Shown here in pieces: positions 24,190-33,048 of a stretch of 33,048 nucleotides of DNA. The notes below the pieces were generated by a model. That model saw only the letters and a program-made list of their open reading frames with translations. It searched no databases and was not told the origin of the DNA. The DNA comes from an uncultured Bacilli bacterium (GTDB lineage: Bacteria; Bacillota_I; Bacilli_A; RF39; UBA660). The DNA lies in contig CANQHE010000011.1 of assembly GCA_947623735.1 (NCBI GenBank), positions 1 to 33,048 on the forward strand, given 5' to 3'. Each line of letters starts with the position of its first letter. Positions within the stretch are counted from its first letter, which is position 1. A program made the position numbers and the translations under genes.

Positions 24190-25560
24190 CTAATAATTAC
24201 ATGATTTAGGAGTTCTCGGGTATGGGATTACATCGCGAATATTATCTACACCGGTTAGATAAATTAATAAACGTTCGAAGCCCATACCAAAACCCGAATG
24301 AACACAACCACCAAATCTTCTTAAATTTAAGTACCATTCCATAGCTTTAGGGTCCATATGAAGTTCAACCATACGAGACATTAATTTGTCGTAATTTTCT
24401 TCACGTTCACTGCCACCCATTAATTCACCAGCGCCAGGTACTTCTAAGTCAACCGCGGCAACCGTTTTACCATCAGGGTTTTGTTTCATATAGAATGCTT
24501 TAATGTCTTTAGGCCAATTTTTAATGAAAACAGGACCATTAAAATATTCAGTTAGATATTTTTCGTGTTCTCTTGCTATATCCTCACCATATTCCGGAGT
24601 AAATTCCCATTTAACATCAGCTTCTTTTAAGAGTTTAATCGCCTCTTCATGGTCGATTCTCGTAAATTTGCTTGTAAGTAATTTTTCTAGTTTGGCTTTT
24701 AAGCCATGTTCAACAAAGTTATCACAGAAATTTATTTCATCAGGACATTTAGTTAAAACATATCTAACAATATATTTTAACATATCTTCCATGATATCCA
24801 TATCCCCTTCTAAATTACAGAAAGCTATTTCCGGTTCAATCATCCAAAATTCCGCGGCATGAGTTTTGGTATTGGAATTTTCGGCCCGGAAAGTAGGACC
24901 AAAAGTATAAACTTTTTTATAAGCTAGGGCAAAAGTTTCGCTTTCTAATTGCCCACTTACGGTAAGACCAGTTTTGGTACCAAAAAAGTCTTTGCTATAA
25001 TCGATTTCTTTAGTTTTATCTAACTTTTCTAAAGGGAGAGTCGTTACTTGAAACATTTCCCCGGCTCCTTCACAATCACTCGCGGTTATAAGAGGGGCAT
25101 GAAGATAGACATAGCCTCGTTCTTGGAAATAAGTGTGAATAGCAAACGCGGCCACACTCCGGATCCGGAAGACGGCTTGAAAAAGATTAGTTCGGGGTCG
25201 CAAGTAAGCTTGTTCTCTTAAAAATTCGCGAGTATGTCTTTTGGGTTGGATAGGATAATCTTCAGGACAAGACCCTAGTAAAGTGACGCTTTGGGCTTTT
25301 AATTCATAATCTTGTTTACCACTTGATTTTACAATGGTCCCTTTTACTTTAATCGCACTTCCCACTAGAAAAGTTTTAATTTCATTAAAGTTTTTTAAGG
25401 TATCATCATAAACTATTTGCAAATGATTAAAACAGGTACCATCAGAAAAATCAATAAAACCAAAAGTTTTACCATCACGATGATTTTTAATCCAACCTTC
25501 AATAGTTATTTCTTTTCCTTCATAATCTTTGATATTTTCTAATAAATCTTTTAAATCCAT
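24190..25560 (-). CDS. asnS: Asparaginyl-tRNA synthetase
   Basis: GWIKNHRDGKTFGFIDFSDGT; FGPTFRAENSNTKTHAAEFWMIEPE; GFGMGFERLL. Confidence 0.95.
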   Translation of the reverse strand: MDLKDLLENIKDYEGKEITIEGWIKNHRDGKTFGFIDFSDGTCFNHLQIVYDDTLKNFNEIKTFLVGSAIKVKGTIVKSSGKQDYELKAQSVTLLGSCPEDYPIQPKRHTREFLREQAYLRPRTNLFQAVFRIRSVAAFAIHTYFQERGYVYLHAPLITASDCEGAGEMFQVTTLPLEKLDKTKEIDYSKDFFGTKTGLTVSGQLESETFALAYKKVYTFGPTFRAENSNTKTHAAEFWMIEPEIAFCNLEGDMDIMEDMLKYIVRYVLTKCPDEINFCDNFVEHGLKAKLEKLLTSKFTRIDHEEAIKLLKEADVKWEFTPEYGEDIAREHEKYLTEYFNGPVFIKNWPKDIKAFYMKQNPDGKTVAAVDLEVPGAGELMGGSEREENYDKLMSRMVELHMDPKAMEWYLNLRRFGGCVHSGFGMGFERLLIYLTGVDNIRDVIPYPRTPKSCNY

Positions 25561-25575
25561 AAGTTTTCGCTCCTT

Positions 25576-26343
25576 TTATAAATTACTAATTATATAATCA
25601 ATTATTTCGTTTTCATCTACTTCTGTTATTTCATTGGTCACATTATCTTTTACTTTAAGTAAACCTTTTTTTAGATCTTCTTCATTTATCGTGATTAAAA
25701 AGCGCGATTTAATATCGGTATCTTTAGGAGTAAATTCACATTTAGTATCAGACCAACGAAGATCTTGGATAAGAGTTAAAGCTTTTACTTTTTCTTCTAA
25801 AGTTGAAGCCATAATAATAACATCTAATAAGTCATCAGGCATTTTATTTTCCTTGGATAAAATACTAATAATATCCGGAATATTAAGAGTAAAAGCAAGA
25901 TAATTATCAGCAATAAATCCTTCAACTAAAGTTTTATCTTCATAAACAATTTTAAAGAAATCATTATTTTTAGACGTATATTCATAATCAATATCTAAGT
26001 ATAATATATATTCATCAAAAGTCTTTTCATCTTTAATTTTGGTGGGATTAATGAATGCTCTAATATCTTCAATTCCTAAACATTCAAGTGTGCGATAACA
26101 TAAAGTTATCACTTCTGTAAGGGATTCAGCACTGGTATCTTTAGTAATAACCCCAAAAAGTTTGGAATCATCAGTATAAAACTTATTAGTTTTTAGATTC
26201 TTAATTTCTGAAGCTAAATCCTCAATAGTTAAATTAGTAGAAATTCCTACATATTCGTAATTATATAAATTACAAATTTCTTGCCAGATCTTTTTAAAAT
26301 GGTTGTAATATTTGGCATTAGAGCCAGTGATAATTTTTGACAT
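25576..26343 (-). CDS. Truncated/diverged histidyl-tRNA synthetase-like protein
   Basis: 255 aa; HisRS-like N-terminal pattern and C-terminal anticodon-binding-like ALTLIQDLRWSD...ITINEEDLKKGLLKVKDNVTNE; class II catalytic motifs not seen. Confidence 0.6.
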   Translation of the reverse strand: MSKIITGSNAKYYNHFKKIWQEICNLYNYEYVGISTNLTIEDLASEIKNLKTNKFYTDDSKLFGVITKDTSAESLTEVITLCYRTLECLGIEDIRAFINPTKIKDEKTFDEYILYLDIDYEYTSKNNDFFKIVYEDKTLVEGFIADNYLAFTLNIPDIISILSKENKMPDDLLDVIIMASTLEEKVKALTLIQDLRWSDTKCEFTPKDTDIKSRFLITINEEDLKKGLLKVKDNVTNEITEVDENEIIDYIISNL

Positions 26344-26351
26344 ATTGTCCT

Positions 26352-26568
26352 CCTTTTAAATAAAAAAACTTAGCAAGCGTAAGGACGAGTTAAAACCCGC
26401 GGTGCCACCTTACTTTACTAAGTACGCTTTTAATTTTTATCGCGATTAGGCGTTTTCTAATATTAGAAGCTGTCTTTCTAATTAGATTCTTTAGGCTTTT
26501 TGCAGCATTCAAGCCCTCTCTATAAAAGAATTACTAATTATACTTCGTCTTCCTTAGAAAAAAACTCT
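26352..26568 (-). promoter_or_regulatory. T-box leader, specifier probably GAC (Asp)
   Basis: T-box AAGGTGGCACCGCGG; Stem I GAAG..TAATTAG..AATTCTTT / AAAGAAT-CTAATTA-GAAAGACAG-CTTC; terminator CTTAG..CTAAGTTTTTTT; promoter TTGACT-17-TAAAAT (complement 26575-26603). Confidence 0.9.
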
Positions 26569-26608
26569 ATTAGTATTTTATTATAATAATGTTAATTAGT
26601 CAAGAATT

Positions 26609-27205
26609 TTAACGCGACAATTTATTTTTTTCGCTGTCTGTTAGATTTTGAAGTTTAGTCTCACTTATCGCGATTATGTCATGATAAGCATTTTTAAACA
26701 TACCCGCTTTATAACCCTGTTTGGTTCTTTTATTCTCACTAATAAGATAGAAAGCATAGTGATAGATAAGAGAAGTTAAATATAATCTTTCATTAATGGC
26801 GTTTAAAGCTCTAGAAGGAACACTAAGACCATACTTTTGGGCAAGATTATTTAATAAATCTTGATAATTTATTTTAGTTATTAAAGTCTTTTCTTTGCCA
26901 TTTATAACTAATTTCGTCACATTACCTTTTAAATCGGCGATTAAATAAGATGAAGCATCTAAATAAAGCATGATATCATTATTCGCATAATCTAAGTAGC
27001 GCAAATCTTTTTCGTTGATAATAAATTGGGATAAATCTAATTTAGTTTCTTTTAGAGTACTATTATTATATGTAAAATCTTTATTATATAGTTCAAAAAA
27101 ATTAATATATAAATTGGCAAGGCTCGCACTTAGTTTTAAAAAATAATCACGAGTCTCATATTTAAGACTAAAATATTCTAATTCGGCTTTAATTTTCTCT
27201 TTCAT
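26609..27205 (-). CDS. Hypothetical protein
   Basis: ORF from MKEKIKAELEYF; the track's longer start overlaps dtd extensively. Confidence 0.5.
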   Translation of the reverse strand: MKEKIKAELEYFSLKYETRDYFLKLSASLANLYINFFELYNKDFTYNNSTLKETKLDLSQFIINEKDLRYLDYANNDIMLYLDASSYLIADLKGNVTKLVINGKEKTLITKINYQDLLNNLAQKYGLSVPSRALNAINERLYLTSLIYHYAFYLISENKRTKQGYKAGMFKNAYHDIIAISETKLQNLTDSEKNKLSR

Positions 27206-27638
27206 ATTCCTCCATAGCAATTGTAACCGGACCATCATTCGTAATACAAACTTCCATATCAGCACCAAATTTACCGATGGCAACTGGGACATAATTATTT
27301 AATTTTTGATTAAATAAATCATATAGTTTGATAGCTTCTTCCCCATTTAAGGCCGCGACATAGGAAGGACGATTACCTTTTTTAGTATTCGCATATAAAG
27401 TAAACTGACTAATGGATAAAATAGAACCTTTAATATCTAATATGGATTTATTCATGATACCATTTTCATCATCAAAAATTCGGAGTTTTACAATTTTACT
27501 CACCATTTTTTCAATAATCTTTTCATTATCACCAGTTGTAAAACCAACTAAAATAACCATGCCAAAGGGTATTTCACCAATAATTTCATTATTAACTGAT
27601 ACTTTACTTTTTTTACTTCTTTGAATTATTACACGCAT
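27189..27638 (-). CDS. dtd: D-aminoacyl-tRNA deacylase
   Basis: MRVIIQRSKKSKVSVN; LSISQFTLYANTKKGNRPSY; FGADMEVCITNDGPVTI. Confidence 0.95.
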   Translation of the reverse strand: MRVIIQRSKKSKVSVNNEIIGEIPFGMVILVGFTTGDNEKIIEKMVSKIVKLRIFDDENGIMNKSILDIKGSILSISQFTLYANTKKGNRPSYVAALNGEEAIKLYDLFNQKLNNYVPVAIGKFGADMEVCITNDGPVTIAMEEYEREN

Positions 27639-29794
27639 TATTTATTTCTCCTTACATTAATAATAAATGGAAGATTTTCAAAATCAAGAATTACTTTATC
27701 TAATTCTATTTTATCTTTAACTTTTAAAGTGGTTTCATATAAGTAACTTTGAGGATATTCTTTAGTTTTAATACTATCAACATATATGCCTCTTTTAGTT
27801 AAAGTAGCAATAATATCAGTTAGATAATTTTTATTATTTTCAGTTTCGATATATAAATCAGTAAGATAAGTAGAAATAGCTTGTTCATTCCAAGAAACAT
27901 TAATTAATCTTTCGGTATTATTACTAATATTAGGGCAATTGCGATTATGAACAGTAACCCCCTCCCCTTTAGTTACATAGCCAATTATGTTATCCCCTTT
28001 TACAGGTTTACAACATTTAGCAATATTGACTAAAATCTCAGGAAGACCAGAAACTATAATATCATTTTTATAGTTATTATTAAGACTAGGACGATTATTT
28101 ACTTTTTCAATTAGAGCATCTTCAATGTTTTCTTCCGTTCCAAGAGCAATATTAATAATATAACCAGATGTATATCTTAGAGTACCAATAGATAAATAGA
28201 TATCTTCTAAATCTTCTAATTTTAAGATGTTTTTAATACGTTTTAGACTTTCATCATTCATGATATCATTAAAAGATAATTTTTGTTTACGAAGTTCTCT
28301 TTCTAAGATGTTTTTACCTTTTTCAATCATGGATAACCGCTCTTGTTTACTAAAATAAGATTTGATTTTGTTTTTGGCTTGACTAGTTTTGACAAATCCT
28401 AACCAATCTTTATTTGGAGTACTATTAGGGCTTGTTTTAATCTTTACAATATCATTATTATCTAATTCATGATTTAGAGGAACAATAAAATCATTTACTA
28501 TCGCTCCCGTTGTTTTATCCCCCACATCGGAGTGAATCCGATAAGCAAAATCAACAGGAGTTGCCCCGCGAGGAAGTTCTACTACATCACCTTTGGGCGT
28601 GAAAACATAAATCATTTCGGCAAGCATATCACTATTAACAGAACTAGCAAAAGAAGTATCATCGACATCTTCTTGCGTTTCAATTAAATTGCGGAACATT
28701 TCAAGTTTTTGTTCCATGATATTTTGCACTTTTTTAGTGCCATGCTCTTTATAAGACCAGTGAGAGGCAACCCCTTTTTCGGCGATTTCATCCATTTCAA
28801 AAGTCCGGAATTGGATTTCAAATAAATGACCATCAACGCCAAAAACAGTCGTATGTAAACTTTGATACATATTGGCTTTAGGCATCGCAATATAATCTTT
28901 AAAACGATTAGGAATAGGACGATATTTGGAATGAACTAAACCAACCGCGGTATAACAATCACTTACTTTATCTAATATTACTCTAAGAGCTAAAATATCA
29001 TATATTTCATTCCATTTTTTACCTTTAGATAATTTATTATAAATAGAATGAACACTTTTAACCCGACCTTTGATTTTAAACTTTAGACCTTGGCTTTGTA
29101 AAATATCAATAATACTTTCTTCCATATCTTTTAAAGATTCATTTAATTCATCGCGGGTATCATTTAATTTTTCTAAAATATCGTTATAAACATCAGGTTT
29201 AGTATAATATAAACATAAATCTTCTAATTCACTTTTAATAGAATTAATACCTAAACGATGGGCAATAGGAATTAAAACAGCTTGAGTTTCATAGGCTTTC
29301 GCTTTTTGTTTTTTGGGATTTATCGCATAATTAGTTCGCATATTATGTAATCTATCAGCAAGTTTAATTAATATTACTCGAACATCGGTTGCAAGTCCAA
29401 CTAGAACTTTCCTTAAATATATAGCACTATATTCAGAATCATCAACTAATTCTAGTTTATTAATTTTAGTAATTGAATCAACAATGGTCGCGACATTCTC
29501 GCCAAACTTTTCCGTAATTTCACTTAGAATAGTTTCCCCATTATTCATTACTTCATGTAAAAGAGCCCCAATAATAGTTTGAGTATCAGCATTTAAATCA
29601 TTGACAATTTTAGCCACATGAAGGGGATGAGTAATAAAATCCTCGCCATTTAAACGTTTTAAACCTTTATGTTTTTCATAAGCAAATTTATAAGCTTCTT
29701 TAATTAATAATAAATCTTTAGTATCTTTAATATTATCTTTTATTTCATCATAGATTAAATCAAAAGTAATTGGTTCTTCATTGTATGTTTTCAT
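27638..29794 (-). CDS. relA: Bifunctional (p)ppGpp synthetase/hydrolase (RelA/SpoT)
   Basis: HD domain (GALLHEVMNNGET; KLADRLHNMRT), synthetase domain (YIAMPKANMYQSLHTTV), TGS (VFTPKGDVVELPRGATPVDFAYRIHS), ACT. Confidence 0.96.
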   Translation of the reverse strand: MKTYNEEPITFDLIYDEIKDNIKDTKDLLLIKEAYKFAYEKHKGLKRLNGEDFITHPLHVAKIVNDLNADTQTIIGALLHEVMNNGETILSEITEKFGENVATIVDSITKINKLELVDDSEYSAIYLRKVLVGLATDVRVILIKLADRLHNMRTNYAINPKKQKAKAYETQAVLIPIAHRLGINSIKSELEDLCLYYTKPDVYNDILEKLNDTRDELNESLKDMEESIIDILQSQGLKFKIKGRVKSVHSIYNKLSKGKKWNEIYDILALRVILDKVSDCYTAVGLVHSKYRPIPNRFKDYIAMPKANMYQSLHTTVFGVDGHLFEIQFRTFEMDEIAEKGVASHWSYKEHGTKKVQNIMEQKLEMFRNLIETQEDVDDTSFASSVNSDMLAEMIYVFTPKGDVVELPRGATPVDFAYRIHSDVGDKTTGAIVNDFIVPLNHELDNNDIVKIKTSPNSTPNKDWLGFVKTSQAKNKIKSYFSKQERLSMIEKGKNILERELRKQKLSFNDIMNDESLKRIKNILKLEDLEDIYLSIGTLRYTSGYIINIALGTEENIEDALIEKVNNRPSLNNNYKNDIIVSGLPEILVNIAKCCKPVKGDNIIGYVTKGEGVTVHNRNCPNISNNTERLINVSWNEQAISTYLTDLYIETENNKNYLTDIIATLTKRGIYVDSIKTKEYPQSYLYETTLKVKDKIELDKVILDFENLPFIINVRRNK

Positions 29795-30076
29795 TTATAT
29801 TTCTTCTCCATCTATAGTACGCGGAATATTTTTAAGTTGTATTTTGACATATTCATTTAAATCTTCTTTATTTATAGAAAAAATATCATTTACCATACAA
29901 CTTAAATCTAAATCTTTGGAACTAAGCCATTTATAATTTTTTAAATAATTCCAAATATCTACTTCCGTTATATAACTTAAACCATCTTTAGTTAGTTCTT
30001 TTTTTAAGCTTCTTAAGGCCGGAAGTAAGCGATTATATAATTCTTCTAATGTTTTAAATTTTATTTCTGTATTCAT
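29795..30076 (-). CDS. ComN-like post-transcriptional regulator
   Basis: 93 aa; LSYITEVDIWNYLKNYKWL pattern, recalled from the ComN family. Confidence 0.5.
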   Translation of the reverse strand: MNTEIKFKTLEELYNRLLPALRSLKKELTKDGLSYITEVDIWNYLKNYKWLSSKDLDLSCMVNDIFSINKEDLNEYVKIQLKNIPRTIDGEEI

Positions 30077-30153
30077 GTAAACCTCGCATAATTTTTATTT
30101 AGATTTTATATATATATTATATACTATAAATCTTATTTAGAAAAGAGAATGTT

Positions 30154-31452
30154 ATGAAAAATAATAAATTTTTAACAGCAACTTTTATATTAATGCTTGG
30201 GGGAGTTATTACAAAAGCTTTAGGATTTATTATTAGAATTATATATACAAGAATGGTAGGAAGTGAAGCAATAGGATTATATTCTATAGTTACACCGACT
30301 TATTCTTTAATGCTTACAATTGCCACTTTATCACTTCCGATTGTAATATCAAAACTTATTAGTGAAGGAAAACATAATAGTTTTAAAATAATTACAAGTG
30401 CAACTTTTATTACTTTAGCTATTAATATAATCGTTATTATAATTACTTTTTTAACTAAAAATTATTTAGCTGTTAAATTACTTAAAGAACCAAGAGCCGA
30501 GATATTAATACTAGCAATGGCTCTTACTTTTCCTTTTGTTTCAATATCCGCGATATTTAAGGGTTATTTTTATGGAAAACAAAAAATGGTACCCCATACC
30601 ATTTCTAATATTATAGAACAAATAGTTAGAATTATTTTAATATATCTTATTATTCCTAGTTTAGTAGAAAAAGGTGTTATATATTCAGTTTTGGGTTTAA
30701 TTCTTATTAGTATTGGAAGTGAGCTAGCTTCAATTGTTACTTTTTTAGTTTTTTTACCCAAAAAGTTTCAAATAAAAAAACAAGATATAAAACCAGATAT
30801 AGCAACTACTAAAGATATAATATCCATTTCTATTCCGACAGTATCCGCAAGATTAATTGGGAATATTGGCTTCTTTTTTGAACCTATTATTCTTACTAAT
30901 ATTCTTCTTATGGTAGGTTATTCAAATAGCTTTATATTAAGAGAATATGGAGCTTATAATGCTTATTCAGTATCATTACTTGCTATGCCTTCTTTTTTTA
31001 TTCAAGCAATATCTTCTTCCCTACTTCCAGAAATATCAAAATTTTATTATTTAAATAATATGAAAATGGTTAAAAGAAGATATAAACAAGCGATGATACT
31101 TTCTTTTATTGTGGGTTTATTTTTTTCAAGTATGATATTTATATTTAGAAATAAATTATTACTTACTTTATATAATACTTTAAGTGGTTCTAATTATATA
31201 AAAGTACTGGCACCTTTCTTTGTTTTATTCTATTTAGAAGGACCGATGCAAAGTGTTTTACAAGCCTTTGGAAAGTTTAAAACTTGTATGGGAATAACTT
31301 TTATAGCGATAATAGTAAAACTTGGTTCTATGGCTTTATTATCATTATTACATATAGGTATGTATAGTTTAGTTATTGCAGAAATATTAGATATAGTTAT
31401 TATTGTTGGATTAAGTTATATAAGTATTAGAAAAGTAATAAGTTCCCAGTAA
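30154..31452 (+). CDS. Polysaccharide/lipid flippase, SpoVB/MurJ-like (MOP superfamily)
   Basis: MLGGVITKALGFIIRIIYTRMVGSEAIGLYSIVTPTYSLML; ~12-14 TM segments. Confidence 0.85.
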   Translation: MKNNKFLTATFILMLGGVITKALGFIIRIIYTRMVGSEAIGLYSIVTPTYSLMLTIATLSLPIVISKLISEGKHNSFKIITSATFITLAINIIVIIITFLTKNYLAVKLLKEPRAEILILAMALTFPFVSISAIFKGYFYGKQKMVPHTISNIIEQIVRIILIYLIIPSLVEKGVIYSVLGLILISIGSELASIVTFLVFLPKKFQIKKQDIKPDIATTKDIISISIPTVSARLIGNIGFFFEPIILTNILLMVGYSNSFILREYGAYNAYSVSLLAMPSFFIQAISSSLLPEISKFYYLNNMKMVKRRYKQAMILSFIVGLFFSSMIFIFRNKLLLTLYNTLSGSNYIKVLAPFFVLFYLEGPMQSVLQAFGKFKTCMGITFIAIIVKLGSMALLSLLHIGMYSLVIAEILDIVIIVGLSYISIRKVISSQ

Positions 31453-31490
31453 ATATGGGAACTTAGATTATTTTAAACTTTTATTTTTTT
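31441..31490 (+). terminator. Terminator of the flippase gene
   Basis: AGTTCCCA-GTAAATA-TGGGAACT hairpin followed by a T-rich tract. Confidence 0.5.
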
Positions 31491-31814
31491 ATCTTATAGG
31501 AAATTGCTTTTAGATAATAATAAATAAAAAATAAGAAAAATAAAAAAACTGAGCACAATAAAAAGTACTCAGTTTTAAAGTGAATTTTAATTATTCTTCT
31601 GTATATTCGTAAATTCTACCTTTGGCACCGATATAATAAATTGGAACCATCTTACCATCGCATTTTTCACAATCAAATCGAGGAGGAACAGAAGTATCAA
31701 CATCGATTTGGTCGGCATAATCAAGCATCTCAACTATCTCGGTGGGAATCCTTTCTTTAGTTTTGCATTTTGGACAAATAAATTCAATAAATTCTCCGTT
31801 TTTCTTTTTCATAA
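31482..31814 (-). repeat. Inverted near-identical copy of 13374..13705
   Basis: See 13374..13705. Confidence 0.85.
31591..31812 (-). CDS. Small zinc-ribbon-like protein, IS91-like element passenger
   Basis: MKKKNGEFIEFICPKCKTKERIPTEIVEMLDYADQIDVDTSVPPRFDCEKCDGKMVPIYYIGAKGRIYEYTEE; paralogue of 13376..13597. Confidence 0.75.
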   Translation of the reverse strand: MKKKNGEFIEFICPKCKTKERIPTEIVEMLDYADQIDVDTSVPPRFDCEKCDGKMVPIYYIGAKGRIYEYTEE

Positions 31815-31832
31815 TTATCTTCCTTTCTAAAA

Positions 31833-32828
31833 TTAACCATATTCAAATTTCATGATAGAACCACAGTAAGGACATTTTAAAGGGTCAAAATTAAAATATA
31901 AAATAAGTAAGTTTCGCCATTTATTAAGAGATTTATAAAATGGTAATTTAATTTTATCAATTAATAATCTACAAGTATTATAAAGAGAATGACTATGAGA
32001 AGCATAAAAACCATAATATCTAATAGTTTTAAAATGTCTGTCAGGAATATGTCTAATAAGTCTAGCAATAAATTCAAATATATGTATTTTTTCAACAACA
32101 AATTTATCATCTTCATGTCTTTGATACCAAAAAGAGATAAAGTTGGAGTTATCAATATTTATTATACGATAAGAAGCAAAGCAAGGTCTACCACAATAAC
32201 GTAAAATATAAGAAATTCCTTTTCTAACATCTGGAAATTCATGTTTTTTAGCTCTAACATAAAAACCATTGTTAGAAGTAGAATAAACCCAATTTTTGAG
32301 TTTTCGGAATTTTTCTTTACCAATATCTTTTTCTAATAAATCAAGAAGAATTTTTTGGAATCTTTTACGAAGCATATCAAAAGGGATAAAATCAAATTTT
32401 TTAGACTTAGAATTACCAAGAGCAATTTCAGAATAAAGAGAATGAATGTGAACATTCCATTTGTCATCACGACCAAAAGTATGAAGAGTAAGAATAAAAC
32501 CAGGTTTATAATTTTCATTTTTATATTGTTCTTTAAACCAAGAAGAAATAGTTAAATTAACAGCTTTAAACATAAAGTTTAATCTTTTTCTATCTTCCAA
32601 AAATAAAGGCCAAAGTTTATCAGGAATAGTAAATACTAAGTGACGATGATTACAATTAAGAAGTTTAGATTCAATATTTAAGGAGCGTTGTTTAGCATAT
32701 TTAACTCCACAAGAATTACAAAATCTAGATTTACAAGTATTATAAACAGATAAAGTATTACCACATTCAGAACAATGATAAGTAGAAGAACCTAAATGAG
32801 GAGTTTTACAAATCATCATTCGTTCCAC
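31833..32828 (-). mobile_element. IS91/IS801-like (Y2) transposase with N-terminal zinc-binding domain, possibly 5'-incomplete
   Basis: YHCSECGNTLSVYNTCKSRFCNSCG; HRHLVFTIPDKLW; FGRDDKWNVHIHSLYSE; GISYILRYCGRP; reading frame continues open upstream of 32828 without ATG to an in-frame TAA near 32970. Confidence 0.82.
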
Positions 32829-33048
32829 ATCTCTTAAAACAACTTTTCTAATTTTAAGGTTTCTAGATTTAGCAAAATCTAAAAAGTCATACCAAAAATC
32901 ATTAAAAATATCTTTTAATTTAAAATATTTAGTTTTAGGAAAATCATTAAATAATTCTTTTTCAGAATTAACTTACCTACGGACAGTTTTTTAAATTAAA
33001 CAAGTTTGATTAATTATATTATCTATATAAAAAATCGCTTAAAATCAA

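Overview
Low-GC, Firmicutes/Mollicutes-like chromosomal window (taxonomy inferred from gene content and composition only). Most is core genome: rarA, gpsA, tcdA, a likely 6S RNA, a T-box-led aminoacyl-tRNA operon (HisRS-like protein, asnS, aspS, gatCAB), dtd, relA, comN-like, a SpoVB/MurJ-like flippase, and a tyrosine recombinase (xer). Two accessory systems stand out. (1) A compact (~4.48 kb) integrated filamentous-phage (inovirus-like) genome at about 2155-6641. It has a Rep_2/pMV158-type HUH Rep, a Zot/pI-like ATPase, a major coat-like protein, pIII- and pVI-like proteins, an unannotated 37-aa membrane ORF and a divergent XRE repressor. A multi-hairpin intergenic region carries TACTACGAC, the pMV158-type nick sequence, in a hairpin loop. 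No integrase is present inside; the element is bounded by two dif-like Xer sites sharing TATATATTATGTYAACT, which implies integration into dif. (2) A ToxN/AbiQ-type (type III) toxin gene. About 600 bp upstream is a three-unit ToxI-like repeat RNA whose units fold as H-type pseudoknots (with a changed but still complementary pairing in unit 3), followed by an intrinsic terminator. The repeats and toxin are separated by a copy of the tail of an IS91-like element, and toxN has its own attenuator-like leader and promoter. All assignments come from reading sequence motifs and recalled family knowledge; no database search was run.
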